From the NCBI GenBank assembly GCA_013151275.1, contig JAADIP010000092.1, forward strand, positions 1 to 64,000: 64,000 bases of DNA. Reading direction: 5' to 3'. The position numbers and the translations under genes are program-made. Under the pieces are notes generated by a model. That model worked only from the letters and a program-made list of their open reading frames with translations. It did not search any database and was not told the DNA's origin. This document shows positions 17,364-25,686 of this stretch, one piece after another. Each line of letters starts with the position of its first letter. The first letter of the stretch is position 1. The DNA comes from Calditrichota bacterium. Lineage in GTDB: Bacteria; Calditrichota; Calditrichia; Calditrichales; Calditrichaceae.

Positions 17364-18713
17364 CTAAATATTACCGCCGAACGCGAACGATTGCAAATTA
17401 TTGAACGGAATACGTTCCAATATCTGAATGATTTGATCGGGAGAGAGGTTTAAATAATTAACCGAAGCGGAAAGATTTTGAGCGTCGAATTTGTTTACTA
17501 CCAAGCCGGTCTTAAAATAACTCAGCAGCAGATTGGCGAAATTGATTATATGAAGCAAGGGCAGGGATTCATCGAATTTTTCCAGGTTGTGATGATACTT
17601 AATGGCGTAAGCAAGGCTTTCAGGCAATTCCCACAATTGAGCCAATTCGGCGCCCGCCATCGTGTGGTCAATATTGAACAATTTCCGTTCCACCTCGATC
17701 AGGGTTAAATTTTCGTCGCTGTACAAATTCCGGTAGAACATGGGATAAAAATTATCGACCCACTGATCAAGAACAATTTTGCCGATGTCGTGTAAAAGTC
17801 CGGCGGTGTAACCCAATTCCGGTTCAATAAGCCTTGTCATGCGCGCAATTTCTTCCGCCGCGTGCGCCACGCCAAGGGAATGCTGAAAAAGACCGCCTTT
17901 ACACAAAGAATAACCGTTATCCGCTTCTTTGTAATAGAGCTCGGTAAAAATAGAAAGCGTTAAAAGTAAAACGCGCCTTTCTCCTAACATTACCAGGGCT
18001 TCGTCGATGGTCTCAATTCGATAGCGCGGATTCACAAAAGCAGAATTGCTAAGTTGAATGATGCGCGCCGTGAGCACCTGATCCTGACGAATTTCCTTTC
18101 CGATGACAGACATTGAAACATCGTCGGCGTGAATCATGCGGATAACTTTTAAAGCGATTTGCGGAATGGGTTTTATTTTCTGGATGACGGTATCGATGTC
18201 TTCAATTTCGCGGATTAACTCGTGCTTTCTGCGTCCGATTAAATTGGAGCCGATAAGTTCTATGGAATAATCAAATGCCCTGAAATCCGCCGTTATTTTA
18301 TATCCGAAATACCCGCCGATTTCGACCCTGAGCAACTCAATCTGATAATCCGAAAGATATCCCAGAACAATATCCGACGTCCTGCCTCCGATGTCCAGTT
18401 CCAGATCAACATTGGACACATCTCCCATCAAAGCGCCGCCGGCAACCACAGCCTTCATATTTTCCTTTTTAGCGCCTTTTTCTTCCAACATTTCGAAAAA
18501 AAGCGGCAAGCCCTTGGAAGCGTATTTTTGAGGAGTATCATCGCTAAAACTGCTCGAAGGTTCGGGCAAAAGAATATGGTACAAACCTCCCACTCTTGCC
18601 ACCTTGTCAAAAATAATCAATCCCACGCAAGACCCCAAAAACGCCTGAGCCGAAATATCGGAAGACGATGTTACAAAATACTCGCCCGAAGGTACTGTTT
18701 CCAAACGATTCAT
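17364..18713 (-). CDS. CheD-HDOD fusion protein
   Basis: Two domains in 449 residues. Residues 1-155 are CheD-like, the receptor glutamine deamidase fold: nucleophile Cys at C29 in LGSCVGLIIFD and His at H46 in GGLYHILLP. The threonine found six residues before the cysteine in ordinary CheD is glutamine (Q23). Residues about 172-390 are an HDOD domain: KIKPIPQIALKVIRMI, then QLSNSAFVNPRYRIETIDEA, and HD residues H308-D309 in GLLHDIGK with a later HH pair. HDOD domains are usually signalling modules. The start overlaps the regulator upstream by 4 nt (ATGA), so the two are coupled. A separate stand-alone CheD is encoded at 25687-26172. Confidence 0.85.
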   Translation of the reverse strand: MNRLETVPSGEYFVTSSSDISAQAFLGSCVGLIIFDKVARVGGLYHILLPEPSSSFSDDTPQKYASKGLPLFFEMLEEKGAKKENMKAVVAGGALMGDVSNVDLELDIGGRTSDIVLGYLSDYQIELLRVEIGGYFGYKITADFRAFDYSIELIGSNLIGRRKHELIREIEDIDTVIQKIKPIPQIALKVIRMIHADDVSMSVIGKEIRQDQVLTARIIQLSNSAFVNPRYRIETIDEALVMLGERRVLLLTLSIFTELYYKEADNGYSLCKGGLFQHSLGVAHAAEEIARMTRLIEPELGYTAGLLHDIGKIVLDQWVDNFYPMFYRNLYSDENLTLIEVERKLFNIDHTMAGAELAQLWELPESLAYAIKYHHNLEKFDESLPLLHIINFANLLLSYFKTGLVVNKFDAQNLSASVNYLNLSPDQIIQILERIPFNNLQSFAFGGNI

Positions 18714-20089
18714 TGAATATCTTCCATTAATCCTTGTTCTTCGTATTCGTTTAATTTATTTCGTAAGGTACGTACCGTTATTCCTAATAACTCGGCTGCT
18801 TTGGTGCGATGATTATTGGTTTTTCGCAACGCCGCCATAATCATTCGGCGTTCCATTTCCGCCAGTGGTAAAACTTCGCTCTCATCAACGGCGACTTGTT
18901 TTTTGGAACGAAAGCCTTCGTGTTTAAACTGAAAATGTTTTTCGGTAATAACTTCTTCTTTACCCGAAAAAAGTATCGCGCGCTCTATCATGTGCTGCAA
19001 CTGGCGCACATTCCCGGGCCAGTCATAGTTCATTATTTTTTGCATTAACGAAGGAGCGATTATTTTTTTCTGAAAATGATATTTCTCTTTAAACAAACCC
19101 AAAAAATGATCAATAATGACAGGAATATCCTCTTTGCGTTCTCTTAGGGGAGGAACGGTAATCGGAAAGACATTCAGGCGAAAAAATAAATCTTCGCGGA
19201 ATTTTGCGGATTCGATGAGTTCATTAATATCGCGGTTGGTTGTGGCAATAATCCGAACGTCAATCGGGATTTCGGTTGTGCTGCCCACCCGCGTAACTTT
19301 CATTTCCTGTATCACGCGCAAAAGTTTAGCCTGTAAAGAATAAGGTATTTCACTGATCTCGTCCAAAAGAATCGTTCCTTCATGGCATTCCTCGAATATT
19401 CCCTTTTGCTGACGATAGGCGCCGCTGAAAGAACCCTTTTCATGACCAAACAGCGTGCTTTCGAACAACGTTTCGGGAACGGCGGCGCAATTGATTTTTC
19501 GAAACGCATTCTCCGCACGATCGGAACGATCGTGTATTGCCTGCGCCACAAGTTCTTTGCCCGTTCCGCTTTCCCCGCGGATAAAAACCGTGGCATCGCT
19601 CTTTGCCACAATATCGATATGGTTCAAAACCTCTTTGATCGCCTGACTCTCGCCGACAATGCGGGTATCGAGATGATATTTTTCCAGTTTTTGCTTCAGA
19701 TTCAGATTTTCCTGCTGGAGTTGTTTGAATTCAAAAAATCGTTTTACGCGGGATTCAATCTGACTGATGGAAAAGGGCTTGGTAATAAAATCGTAGGCTC
19801 TGTTCTGCATGGCTTCGACCGCGCGCTCGATGGTGCCGTAAGCGGTAATGACAATCGCGCCCATCGAGGGATACAACGCCTTAGCCTTTTTGATCAGTTC
19901 GATGCCTTTTATCCCGGGCATCATCAAATCGGTGATCATTAAATCAAACGGTTCTTTTTCAAGAATTGAGAGCGCTCGATTCCCTGAGTCGGCTGTCTCC
20001 ACTTCGTAACCACAGGAAGTTAATGTTTCGCTTAAAACCAGCCTTAAATGCTGATCGTCATCCACAACCAAAATCTTTTGCTTATCCAT
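18710..20089 (-). CDS. NtrC-family sigma54-dependent response regulator
   Basis: Predicted activator of sigma54 promoters, probably of flagellar genes (FlrC/FlgR-like role inferred from location). The 459-residue protein has a receiver domain with phospho-acceptor D54 and K104. The AAA+ domain has Walker A GESGTGKE at 172-179, GSFSGA at 219-224 where GAFTGA is standard, and Walker B GTILLDEI. A Fis-type helix-turn-helix (NNHRTKAAELLGITVRTLRN) lies near the end. No cognate kinase is adjacent; the PAS kinases at 39.8-47.2 kb are candidates. Its gene is first in the pair with CheD-HDOD. Confidence 0.93.
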   Translation of the reverse strand: MDKQKILVVDDDQHLRLVLSETLTSCGYEVETADSGNRALSILEKEPFDLMITDLMMPGIKGIELIKKAKALYPSMGAIVITAYGTIERAVEAMQNRAYDFITKPFSISQIESRVKRFFEFKQLQQENLNLKQKLEKYHLDTRIVGESQAIKEVLNHIDIVAKSDATVFIRGESGTGKELVAQAIHDRSDRAENAFRKINCAAVPETLFESTLFGHEKGSFSGAYRQQKGIFEECHEGTILLDEISEIPYSLQAKLLRVIQEMKVTRVGSTTEIPIDVRIIATTNRDINELIESAKFREDLFFRLNVFPITVPPLRERKEDIPVIIDHFLGLFKEKYHFQKKIIAPSLMQKIMNYDWPGNVRQLQHMIERAILFSGKEEVITEKHFQFKHEGFRSKKQVAVDESEVLPLAEMERRMIMAALRKTNNHRTKAAELLGITVRTLRNKLNEYEEQGLMEDIQ

Positions 20090-20154
20090 AAGCTTCTTCT
20101 TGTTTCATTGTAACCAGACTCTAAAGATAACACTTTAACACAACTACTTCAACC

Positions 20155-20177
20155 TGTGATTTGTCGAGCCAATCACA
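20155..20177. promoter_or_regulatory. Inverted repeat upstream of the NtrC-type regulator
   Basis: TGTGATT and AATCACA form 7-bp perfect arms separated by 9 nt, about 66 nt before the regulator start. The spacing differs from a CRP site (TGTGA-N6-TCACA). There is no T-run for a terminator, so an operator is the more likely reading, without proof. Confidence 0.35.
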
Positions 20178-20257
20178 ATTCTATGTTCAATTTAATTTTC
20201 TCATAATAACTGTTATATTTTGAAAAGTATGATTTTATTGGTATCGGAATGATTTGA

Positions 20258-20854
20258 CTACTCTTTAGGAGGGAAAGGCAGAGAATTTTTTTGCCGGCGA
20301 TAAGAGTTGATCGCCTGTTGATTTTTTAACCTCTGGCGCAATTCTTTCTCTTTTGCCGCAACGCTTAAATTTGCTTCTTCCGGTCGGATATCTTTTATGA
20401 GTTCACGTAATTTCTGATTTTCATCTTTTAAAATTAAAACCTGTTCCTTTAAAAGCTGATTCTCCTTGCGCAATTGCAATTCGTGAACCGCGCGTTCAAA
20501 TAATGAGATAATCTGATCGATGCGAAAGGGTTTAATCATGTAATGAAAAGAATATTTGCGCAGGGCTTCGATGGCGTATTTGATATTATGATAACCGGTC
20601 ATAATGACCACAATCAAATCGGGATACACATCCAGAAGATCGATGCCCAATTGAATGCCGTTTTTTTTCTTCCAGCCGAGATCAAAATCCAACAAGGCTA
20701 AACCGATATCCTGATTCTTGATCTTCTTGTTTACCTCTTCCGGAGAATACGCCGTTATCACCTTAAAATCATGTTCGTTCAAGCCGTCGGATATCATCTC
20801 CAAAATTGCGGGATCATCATCCACAATTAAAATTTCTTTGTTGTTTAATTCCAT
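20258..20854 (-). CDS. Response regulator with C-terminal coiled coil
   Basis: A 198-residue protein. Residues 3-120 are a receiver domain: acidic pair in LIVDDD, phospho-acceptor in ALLDFDLGW and lysine in HYMIKPF. The remaining 75 residues are a charged helix (NQLLKEQVLILKDENQKLRE and on) with no DNA-binding motif or enzyme domain, so output is probably through protein contact. It follows the GAF/GGDEF-like gene by 15 nt and ends the chemotaxis operon. Confidence 0.85.
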   Translation of the reverse strand: MELNNKEILIVDDDPAILEMISDGLNEHDFKVITAYSPEEVNKKIKNQDIGLALLDFDLGWKKKNGIQLGIDLLDVYPDLIVVIMTGYHNIKYAIEALRKYSFHYMIKPFRIDQIISLFERAVHELQLRKENQLLKEQVLILKDENQKLRELIKDIRPEEANLSVAAKEKELRQRLKNQQAINSYRRQKNSLPFPPKE

Positions 20855-20869
20855 GATACAGCTTATTTA

Positions 20870-21841
20870 TTAATGATTTGTAAATACCTCTGAACGAAGC
20901 TCGTCGAACAATCTTATCCAGAGCTGACTGATAATCTCGCCCGCATCTTCACCGGACTGCGGATAACTGATGCATACATACTTTAAGGCTACCTGAATCT
21001 GATCTCTTTGTTTGGAAAAAGCGCTCTCCGCCTCTTCCTTTAAAGTATTGCAAATACTTTCGGCTGAAAAAAGATCGGCATTAGGGAAAATGAAAAAGGC
21101 GGTATCCAGAGTCAGCCAAATAACATCTCCCAGGGAGCCCAATTTTTGATCGAACAGCTCCTGGTATGTTTGAACCGTGTCTTGCAGCGCCACGGTTGAA
21201 ATCATTTCATGCCACAAACTGATTCGAAAGATGGAAAAAGAAACCGGATACAATCCGAGCCGAGCTTCGTAAATTCGGTCTTTTATTATCTTACTGATAA
21301 TATTTTCAAATCCCTTGCCCCTTCTTTTTAAAGGACCAAAAACGTGAAATATAGGCGCCGTTAAATTCACAAAGCCGGAAAGAAGTTTAAGTGTCTCCGG
21401 CGTAAGGTCTTTTTCGTGGGGCAATACGAGAACTTCCAGAAAACCGTTGATCTGTTCATGGAAGCGGAAAGGGAAAAGGTACAGAGTTTTTACTTCGGTA
21501 TTCAGCTTAACGAGTTTATTGCCTATTTTAACCGTTCCCGCCATATTATTGAATTTCGACGGACGTTCTTTGCGAATGATCATGCCGTTGATCGGCGTAA
21601 AAAGATTAAATTGGAATTTGCTCTCTATTTCCCGATCAAAATTTCTGCTTTTAATAATGGAAAAATTCTCTTCTTCCTCTTTAAAGCGCGCGATGCCCAC
21701 ATGGGGAATTTTCAGGTATTCGTTGCAGGTGTCCAAAATCATATCCAGAGCCACATTTAAATCGGTTACCTGATAGATGATGGATACCACGTCGCTCATC
21801 ATCAAAGACACTTCGCTTGAATCAAGTCTTTTCTTTGACAT
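20870..21841 (-). CDS. GAF domain protein with degenerate GGDEF-like C-terminus
   Basis: A 323-residue cytoplasmic protein. Residues 12-165 fit a GAF domain (LNVALDMILDTCNEYLKIPH through NGFLEVLVLPHEK). Residues about 185-315 follow the alternation of a GGDEF domain (VSFSIFRISL, then GDVIWLTLDTAFFIFPNADL, then ALKYVCISYPQSGEDAGEII). The GGDEF signature is replaced by GDVIW, so diguanylate cyclase activity is not expected. It sits between fapA and the coiled-coil response regulator. A nucleotide-sensing or scaffold role is inference. Confidence 0.65.
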   Translation of the reverse strand: MSKKRLDSSEVSLMMSDVVSIIYQVTDLNVALDMILDTCNEYLKIPHVGIARFKEEEENFSIIKSRNFDREIESKFQFNLFTPINGMIIRKERPSKFNNMAGTVKIGNKLVKLNTEVKTLYLFPFRFHEQINGFLEVLVLPHEKDLTPETLKLLSGFVNLTAPIFHVFGPLKRRGKGFENIISKIIKDRIYEARLGLYPVSFSIFRISLWHEMISTVALQDTVQTYQELFDQKLGSLGDVIWLTLDTAFFIFPNADLFSAESICNTLKEEAESAFSKQRDQIQVALKYVCISYPQSGEDAGEIISQLWIRLFDELRSEVFTNH

Positions 21842-21869
21842 TGTTTTTCCCGGCTAATTTTTGTGACTG

Positions 21870-23309
21870 TTAACGATCGGGGACAAAAACATCGTATTCC
21901 CGATCGGATACCTCTTTTAACGATTCAATTAATATTTCATCTTTAAAACGAAAGATCTTCACGCCGGAAAGCAATTCGTCGGCGTGAAAACCAAGCCCGT
22001 TAATTTCGATGTGAACGTTGGGATACAGATTTTCTTCGATCACGATTTCTTTGAGCATCCTCTCCCTTGCGGTTTCTTTTTGCAGTAAAATCTCTTCGTC
22101 GTCCAGTTGCACTAACCGGTTTTTCAGGCGTTTTAGTTCCTTATTCAAAAACTCGATTTCCGCCAGTTTTTCGTCCGAAAGATCGGAAACCTCTTTTTCC
22201 AGAAGTTTTAAAAATTTGAAGCGCTTTTCCAGAGTCGAATGGCGCAAAGTCAGGTCGGCGCGCAGTCGGCTTAATTCCCACAGTTTTTTTTGCGAGCTGT
22301 TTTGACCGTGATTCAGAATTTTGAGTTCGGTGTAAATGTTTCTGTTGGAGCCTACGCTGGTGGCTTCGATCCCTTTTTCCGAAGTTAAAGTACCGCCTCT
22401 TATCTGTCCCTCTTCGCCTTTGACAACAATTCTTCCGCCCGCCGAAACGCTGCAATTGATGATGTAATGATAAACCCGAATATCCCCGCGTACTCCGACG
22501 GTGGCATCCTGAATGTAGCCGCAATACAAATTGCTGCCCGCCAGAATTTTAGCGCGCTTTTTACCGACCACTCCGTACTTTATCGTAATATCTCCCTGCT
22601 GCGAGTAAATATGAGCGGCTTCCACGTTGCCGCCGATCATTATCGAATCTTTTGCTTCCACCCGGAATCCGGAACGAACATCGCCTTCAATTACCACGGG
22701 TCCGGCAAACTTAATGTTTCCGGTGCCGTAATTCACATCCCCTTTGATGTGCAGAATTTTGTCAACATTCACCTGCCGATTACGGTAATAGGCTGAACCG
22801 TCGATTGCCGAAATCAGCGAAAGTCCGTCTTCCGAAACTTTTGTGTTTTTTCCTGCCGGCAAAGTAATGTCATCACCGAGGGACGAAATAACTTCGCCGG
22901 TTACCGTTACCCCATCCTGACCTTTTTGCGCCGGGATTTTTGTGACAATTACCTGATTTGTTTTAACCGTGTAAAAAAGCAGTGCCTGTTTAAAATCGAT
23001 TCTTTTATTTCCGGATGTTCCGTTTTGAAGTTCCGCTTGCGGCGTAAGGGGGATATTCCATTTCAGAGAGGCGGGTTTTCCTTTGACAGGCAGCCTTCCT
23101 TTTGCGATTACGCTGTCATAAACCGGCTCTTTGTTCCTGACAATTTCTTCCAGCTTTGTCTGATCGATTCCGTATTTTACTCCGGCGCGGTTAAGCGCCT
23201 GTAAAATTTTTTCCTTTGCCGGAAACCTATCTTTACGCGCGGTAATGGTTATTTTGGCTTTCAGTCCGTCGGGATCAATATTTACTTTAATGTTTTCCAC
23301 CGTTTTCAA
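21870..23309 (-). CDS. FapA/DUF342 family protein, first copy
   Basis: A 479-residue member of the DUF342 (flagellar assembly protein A) family. The beta-helix core shows KGDVNYGTGNIKFAGPVVIE, GDVRSGFRVEAKDSIMIGGN and RIVVKGEEGQIRGGTLTSEK. A coiled coil (about 335-420) and a small C-terminal strand domain follow. Biochemistry is largely unknown; some relatives affect cell-surface assembly, motility or polarity. The start appears to be TTG at 23309 with weak SD; a GTG three codons later is an alternative. A second, more divergent paralogue is at 37590-39053. Confidence 0.85.
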   Translation of the reverse strand: MKTVENIKVNIDPDGLKAKITITARKDRFPAKEKILQALNRAGVKYGIDQTKLEEIVRNKEPVYDSVIAKGRLPVKGKPASLKWNIPLTPQAELQNGTSGNKRIDFKQALLFYTVKTNQVIVTKIPAQKGQDGVTVTGEVISSLGDDITLPAGKNTKVSEDGLSLISAIDGSAYYRNRQVNVDKILHIKGDVNYGTGNIKFAGPVVIEGDVRSGFRVEAKDSIMIGGNVEAAHIYSQQGDITIKYGVVGKKRAKILAGSNLYCGYIQDATVGVRGDIRVYHYIINCSVSAGGRIVVKGEEGQIRGGTLTSEKGIEATSVGSNRNIYTELKILNHGQNSSQKKLWELSRLRADLTLRHSTLEKRFKFLKLLEKEVSDLSDEKLAEIEFLNKELKRLKNRLVQLDDEEILLQKETARERMLKEIVIEENLYPNVHIEINGLGFHADELLSGVKIFRFKDEILIESLKEVSDREYDVFVPDR

Positions 23310-23320
23310 CTTACTTTGGT

Positions 23321-23620
23321 TTAACCTGTTGCCGCTCTTTTTCTGCTGACCTCCGCCTCCTCAAAATCAAACAAAATTTGCGCAATCTTCCCGCAACTGC
23401 ATTCGTAAATAACGCCGATCAACTCGCCGTTATTGTAAACCGGTGAAATTTCGCCGCCCTGATGAATATCCGTTACCTGGACGGAGTGTTCGATTTTTCT
23501 TGATTTTCCGAAAACAACCTGATCTTTTTTGATAATCGGGCTATTGACGGTATTGGGCTTTGGCAAATTAGCGAACATCTTACTCTGGTCATAATCAAAA
23601 AACGATTCATTCTTTTTCAT
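23321..23620 (-). CDS. Small conserved-looking protein with a CSCG motif
   Basis: A 99-residue protein not recognised. The first half is polar; the second half reads VQVTDIHQGGEISPVYNNGE, then LIGVIYECSCGKIAQILFDF. The CxCG pair could bind metal but one pair alone is insufficient evidence. It lies between the CheZ-type phosphatase and FapA with gaps of 6 and 11 nt, so it shares their operon. Confidence 0.65.
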   Translation of the reverse strand: MKKNESFFDYDQSKMFANLPKPNTVNSPIIKKDQVVFGKSRKIEHSVQVTDIHQGGEISPVYNNGELIGVIYECSCGKIAQILFDFEEAEVSRKRAATG

Positions 23621-23626
23621 GGCTCA

Positions 23627-24274
23627 TCAATACTTTGATTTAAAATATTTATCGATCAATTCCTGAGAGATTCCGTCCTGCCTGACAAAATCGGCTGTGC
23701 TCTCTTCAAATGAATCTCCGTCGTTATTTATCGGACTGTTCTCCAGCTCTTTTTCTATGGCGGCTACCACATCTTTTCCCAAAAATGTATTGGCTTTAAT
23801 CCTTAAAGAAGAATTAAAAAGATCCACGAATTTAATATAGATCGCCTTCAGAATCCGATTTACATAGTCCAATTGTTGTGAAGTTATGTCCTGAAACTGA
23901 AAAGCGTAAAAAATATCCGAAGCCTCATTCTGAATTTCATCGATTATTTCCAACGACGCCTCTTTTTGCCGATCGCTTTCCACGTTTTCCTTTAAAACAT
24001 CCAATTTGCCGATAATACCTTCGAGCCGGTCCATTACTTCGTGGGTCGCCATTTCGGTGGTTCGCGAAACCTTATTCAGATTGTCCGAAGCCGAAGGCAG
24101 CTTTACGGCGCCTTCCCGCATAAAAGTATTGGTTTCCAACATCAAAGGGATGATATCCTTAATAAACATAAACATGTCGCTGACAAGCGGTAAAATTTCA
24201 TCGCTCAATTTTAACGAAGCTCTTAAATTTTCGATTTTATCCAAAAGATCGTCGATTCCGTTGACTTCCAACAT
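23627..24274 (-). CDS. cheZ: CheZ-type chemotaxis phosphatase
   Basis: Predicted phosphatase of CheY-P. The 215-residue protein is nearly all helical. It carries the CheZ active-site pattern FQDITSQ, with D129 and Q133 in the D-x3-Q spacing of E. coli D143/Q147. The C-terminal tail (ELIDKYFKSKY) resembles the CheY-binding tail in type. The ATG at 24274 with GGGGG upstream is preferred; the in-frame ATG at 24307 lies inside cheY. It begins 10 nt after that cheY, supporting a matched pair. Confidence 0.82.
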   Translation of the reverse strand: MLEVNGIDDLLDKIENLRASLKLSDEILPLVSDMFMFIKDIIPLMLETNTFMREGAVKLPSASDNLNKVSRTTEMATHEVMDRLEGIIGKLDVLKENVESDRQKEASLEIIDEIQNEASDIFYAFQFQDITSQQLDYVNRILKAIYIKFVDLFNSSLRIKANTFLGKDVVAAIEKELENSPINNDGDSFEESTADFVRQDGISQELIDKYFKSKY

Positions 24275-24284
24275 ACGTCCCCCT

Positions 24285-24665
24285 TTACGAATTACTGAAC
24301 AATTCAACCATTTTTTTACGTAAAATATCCGGAGTAAACGGTTTTACGATATATCCGTTCACGCCCAATTTAATAGCCGTTAAAACATCCTCTTCCATTC
24401 CTCGGGTGGTAATCATCAAAATGGGCAGTTCCTTTAACCGATCGTTTTTACGAATATGCTCCACCAGTTCTTTGCCGTTCATTTCGGGCATATTCCAGTC
24501 GGTTAAAATCATGTCGTATTCGCAGGACTGGAGTTTTTCCAGGGCGTCCACTCCGTTTTCGGCTTCTTCGATTTGTGTTACTCCCAGTTTTTTAAGTGAG
24601 TTTGCAATAATCCGGCGCATGGTCGGAGAATCTTCCACAAATAAAACACGCTTGTTCTCAATCAT
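24285..24665 (-). CDS. cheY: Chemotaxis response regulator CheY (first copy)
   Basis: Single receiver domain of 126 residues that should carry phosphate from CheA to the motor. Markers are acidic pocket FVEDSP, phospho-acceptor D56 in DMILTDWNMPEMNG, a threonine in LMITTRG and the lysine in GYIVKPF. It is followed by the CheZ-type gene. A separate CheY at 25281 means division of labour between motor and other targets is possible. Confidence 0.92.
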   Translation of the reverse strand: MIENKRVLFVEDSPTMRRIIANSLKKLGVTQIEEAENGVDALEKLQSCEYDMILTDWNMPEMNGKELVEHIRKNDRLKELPILMITTRGMEEDVLTAIKLGVNGYIVKPFTPDILRKKMVELFSNS

Positions 24666-24702
24666 TGTTATTGCACTCCTTCCTAAGTTTTCTTTTACTT
24701 TC

Positions 24703-24723
24703 TCCTCAAAAAATATGCCAACT
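24703..24723 (-). promoter_or_regulatory. Possible sigma54-like -24/-12 element before cheY
   Basis: The minus strand reads TTGGCATATTTTTTGA: GG, ten bases, then GA where GC is expected. It lies in the 157-nt gap between the CheX gene and cheY, about 40 nt before the cheY start. The TGGCATATT half matches the element before flgB. Incomplete consensus. Confidence 0.3.
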
Positions 24724-24822
24724 ATCCGAAAGCATACCTTGCGTTGATATTCCGGTAAAGAATGCTTTTGTCATTTTCCGGCTAAGGCTGCAAACAAGAA
24801 AAATTTTCCCGTTGAGAACAAA

Positions 24823-25266
24823 TTATTCCTGTTCCAGCGAAACGCACAATTGCGTATCCTGAAAATAAAACCTTTGCACCGAATCGTAAGGAAGCTCGCT
24901 AAGGGATTCGATTTTCCCGCATTCCGGCAGTCCCAGTTCAAAGGATTCGTCCGGTACGTATTTGGCGAGGAATCGTCCGCCGATGGTGTTGCATAATTCG
25001 TTCAACCCGTCAATAATCGACTTTTCGTCGTCGATCACTTCGCCGATCATTTCGGTTACAATTTGCTCGGCATGCGTATGATCGAAAATCAGATAAAGCG
25101 TGCCGGAAAAGGGTTCTTTGATCTTTAAAGAGACCTGATAATCCCCTATTCTTACCGCTTCTTCTTTTTCCAATATTCTCACCTCTTCCAATTCCTGAAA
25201 GATCAGGTTTTCAGTAGATTCGGTTATAGCTCCATGTAACGCTACGATTAATTTTTCTTCGTTCAT
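24823..25266 (-). CDS. cheX: CheX-type chemotaxis phosphatase
   Basis: A 147-residue protein of the CheC/CheX fold. It has one active-site signature D86-x3-E90-x2-N93 in IDGLNELCNTIGGRFL, and a following proline near the expected distance (P114). CheX enzymes dephosphorylate CheY-P. The gene follows the second cheY by 14 nt, so that CheY is its likely substrate. It could also be called CheC-like; the single active site and length favour CheX. Confidence 0.78.
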   Translation of the reverse strand: MNEEKLIVALHGAITESTENLIFQELEEVRILEKEEAVRIGDYQVSLKIKEPFSGTLYLIFDHTHAEQIVTEMIGEVIDDEKSIIDGLNELCNTIGGRFLAKYVPDESFELGLPECGKIESLSELPYDSVQRFYFQDTQLCVSLEQE

Positions 25267-25280
25267 TTAAGAATCCCTCG

Positions 25281-25658
25281 TTAAATTAAGTTTAATGAAT
25301 CTCTGAGTATTTTGTGCACCTCCGGTAGTTCCAGAGGTTTGGCTAAAACGGCAGCGGCATGCTCCCGGATCAAATTTTGTTCGGCGATACTGTTTTTAAG
25401 ACTGGTAATTACGACCACGGGTAAATGGAAAAGTTTCGGAGAGCTTTTTATTCGTTTCAGCAGCGCCTCTCCGTCCATTTCGGGCATGTTAATATCCGTA
25501 AACACAAAATCAACCTTTTCATCCTTCAAAATTTTCAGCGCTTCTTTCCCGTTTCCCGCTTCTAAAAAACTTACGTCCTTTAAGCCGCAAATATCCAGAC
25601 TGCGTCTGATTAACGCTCGTGCCGTCGCCGAATCATCTACAATGAGTATTCGAGCCAT
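25281..25658 (-). CDS. cheY: Chemotaxis response regulator CheY (second copy)
   Basis: Receiver-only protein of 125 residues. Markers are ILIVDDSATARALIRRSL, phospho-acceptor D55 in FVFTDINMPEMDG, ITSLKNS and the lysine in AAVLAKPLELPEV. The ATG at 25658 follows GGGAGGT; the upstream in-frame start at 25724 would run into cheD. The beta5 region (AKPLEL) differs from the first CheY (VKPFTP), which suggests different binding partners. Confidence 0.88.
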   Translation of the reverse strand: MARILIVDDSATARALIRRSLDICGLKDVSFLEAGNGKEALKILKDEKVDFVFTDINMPEMDGEALLKRIKSSPKLFHLPVVVITSLKNSIAEQNLIREHAAAVLAKPLELPEVHKILRDSLNLI

Positions 25659-25686
25659 TATGGTTACCTCCCAACTTAAATAAAAT

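Noticed and set aside
20155-20177. CRP/FNR-type binding site
   Set aside because: The half-sites look CRP-like, but the central spacing gives 23 bp in all, not 16 or 14.
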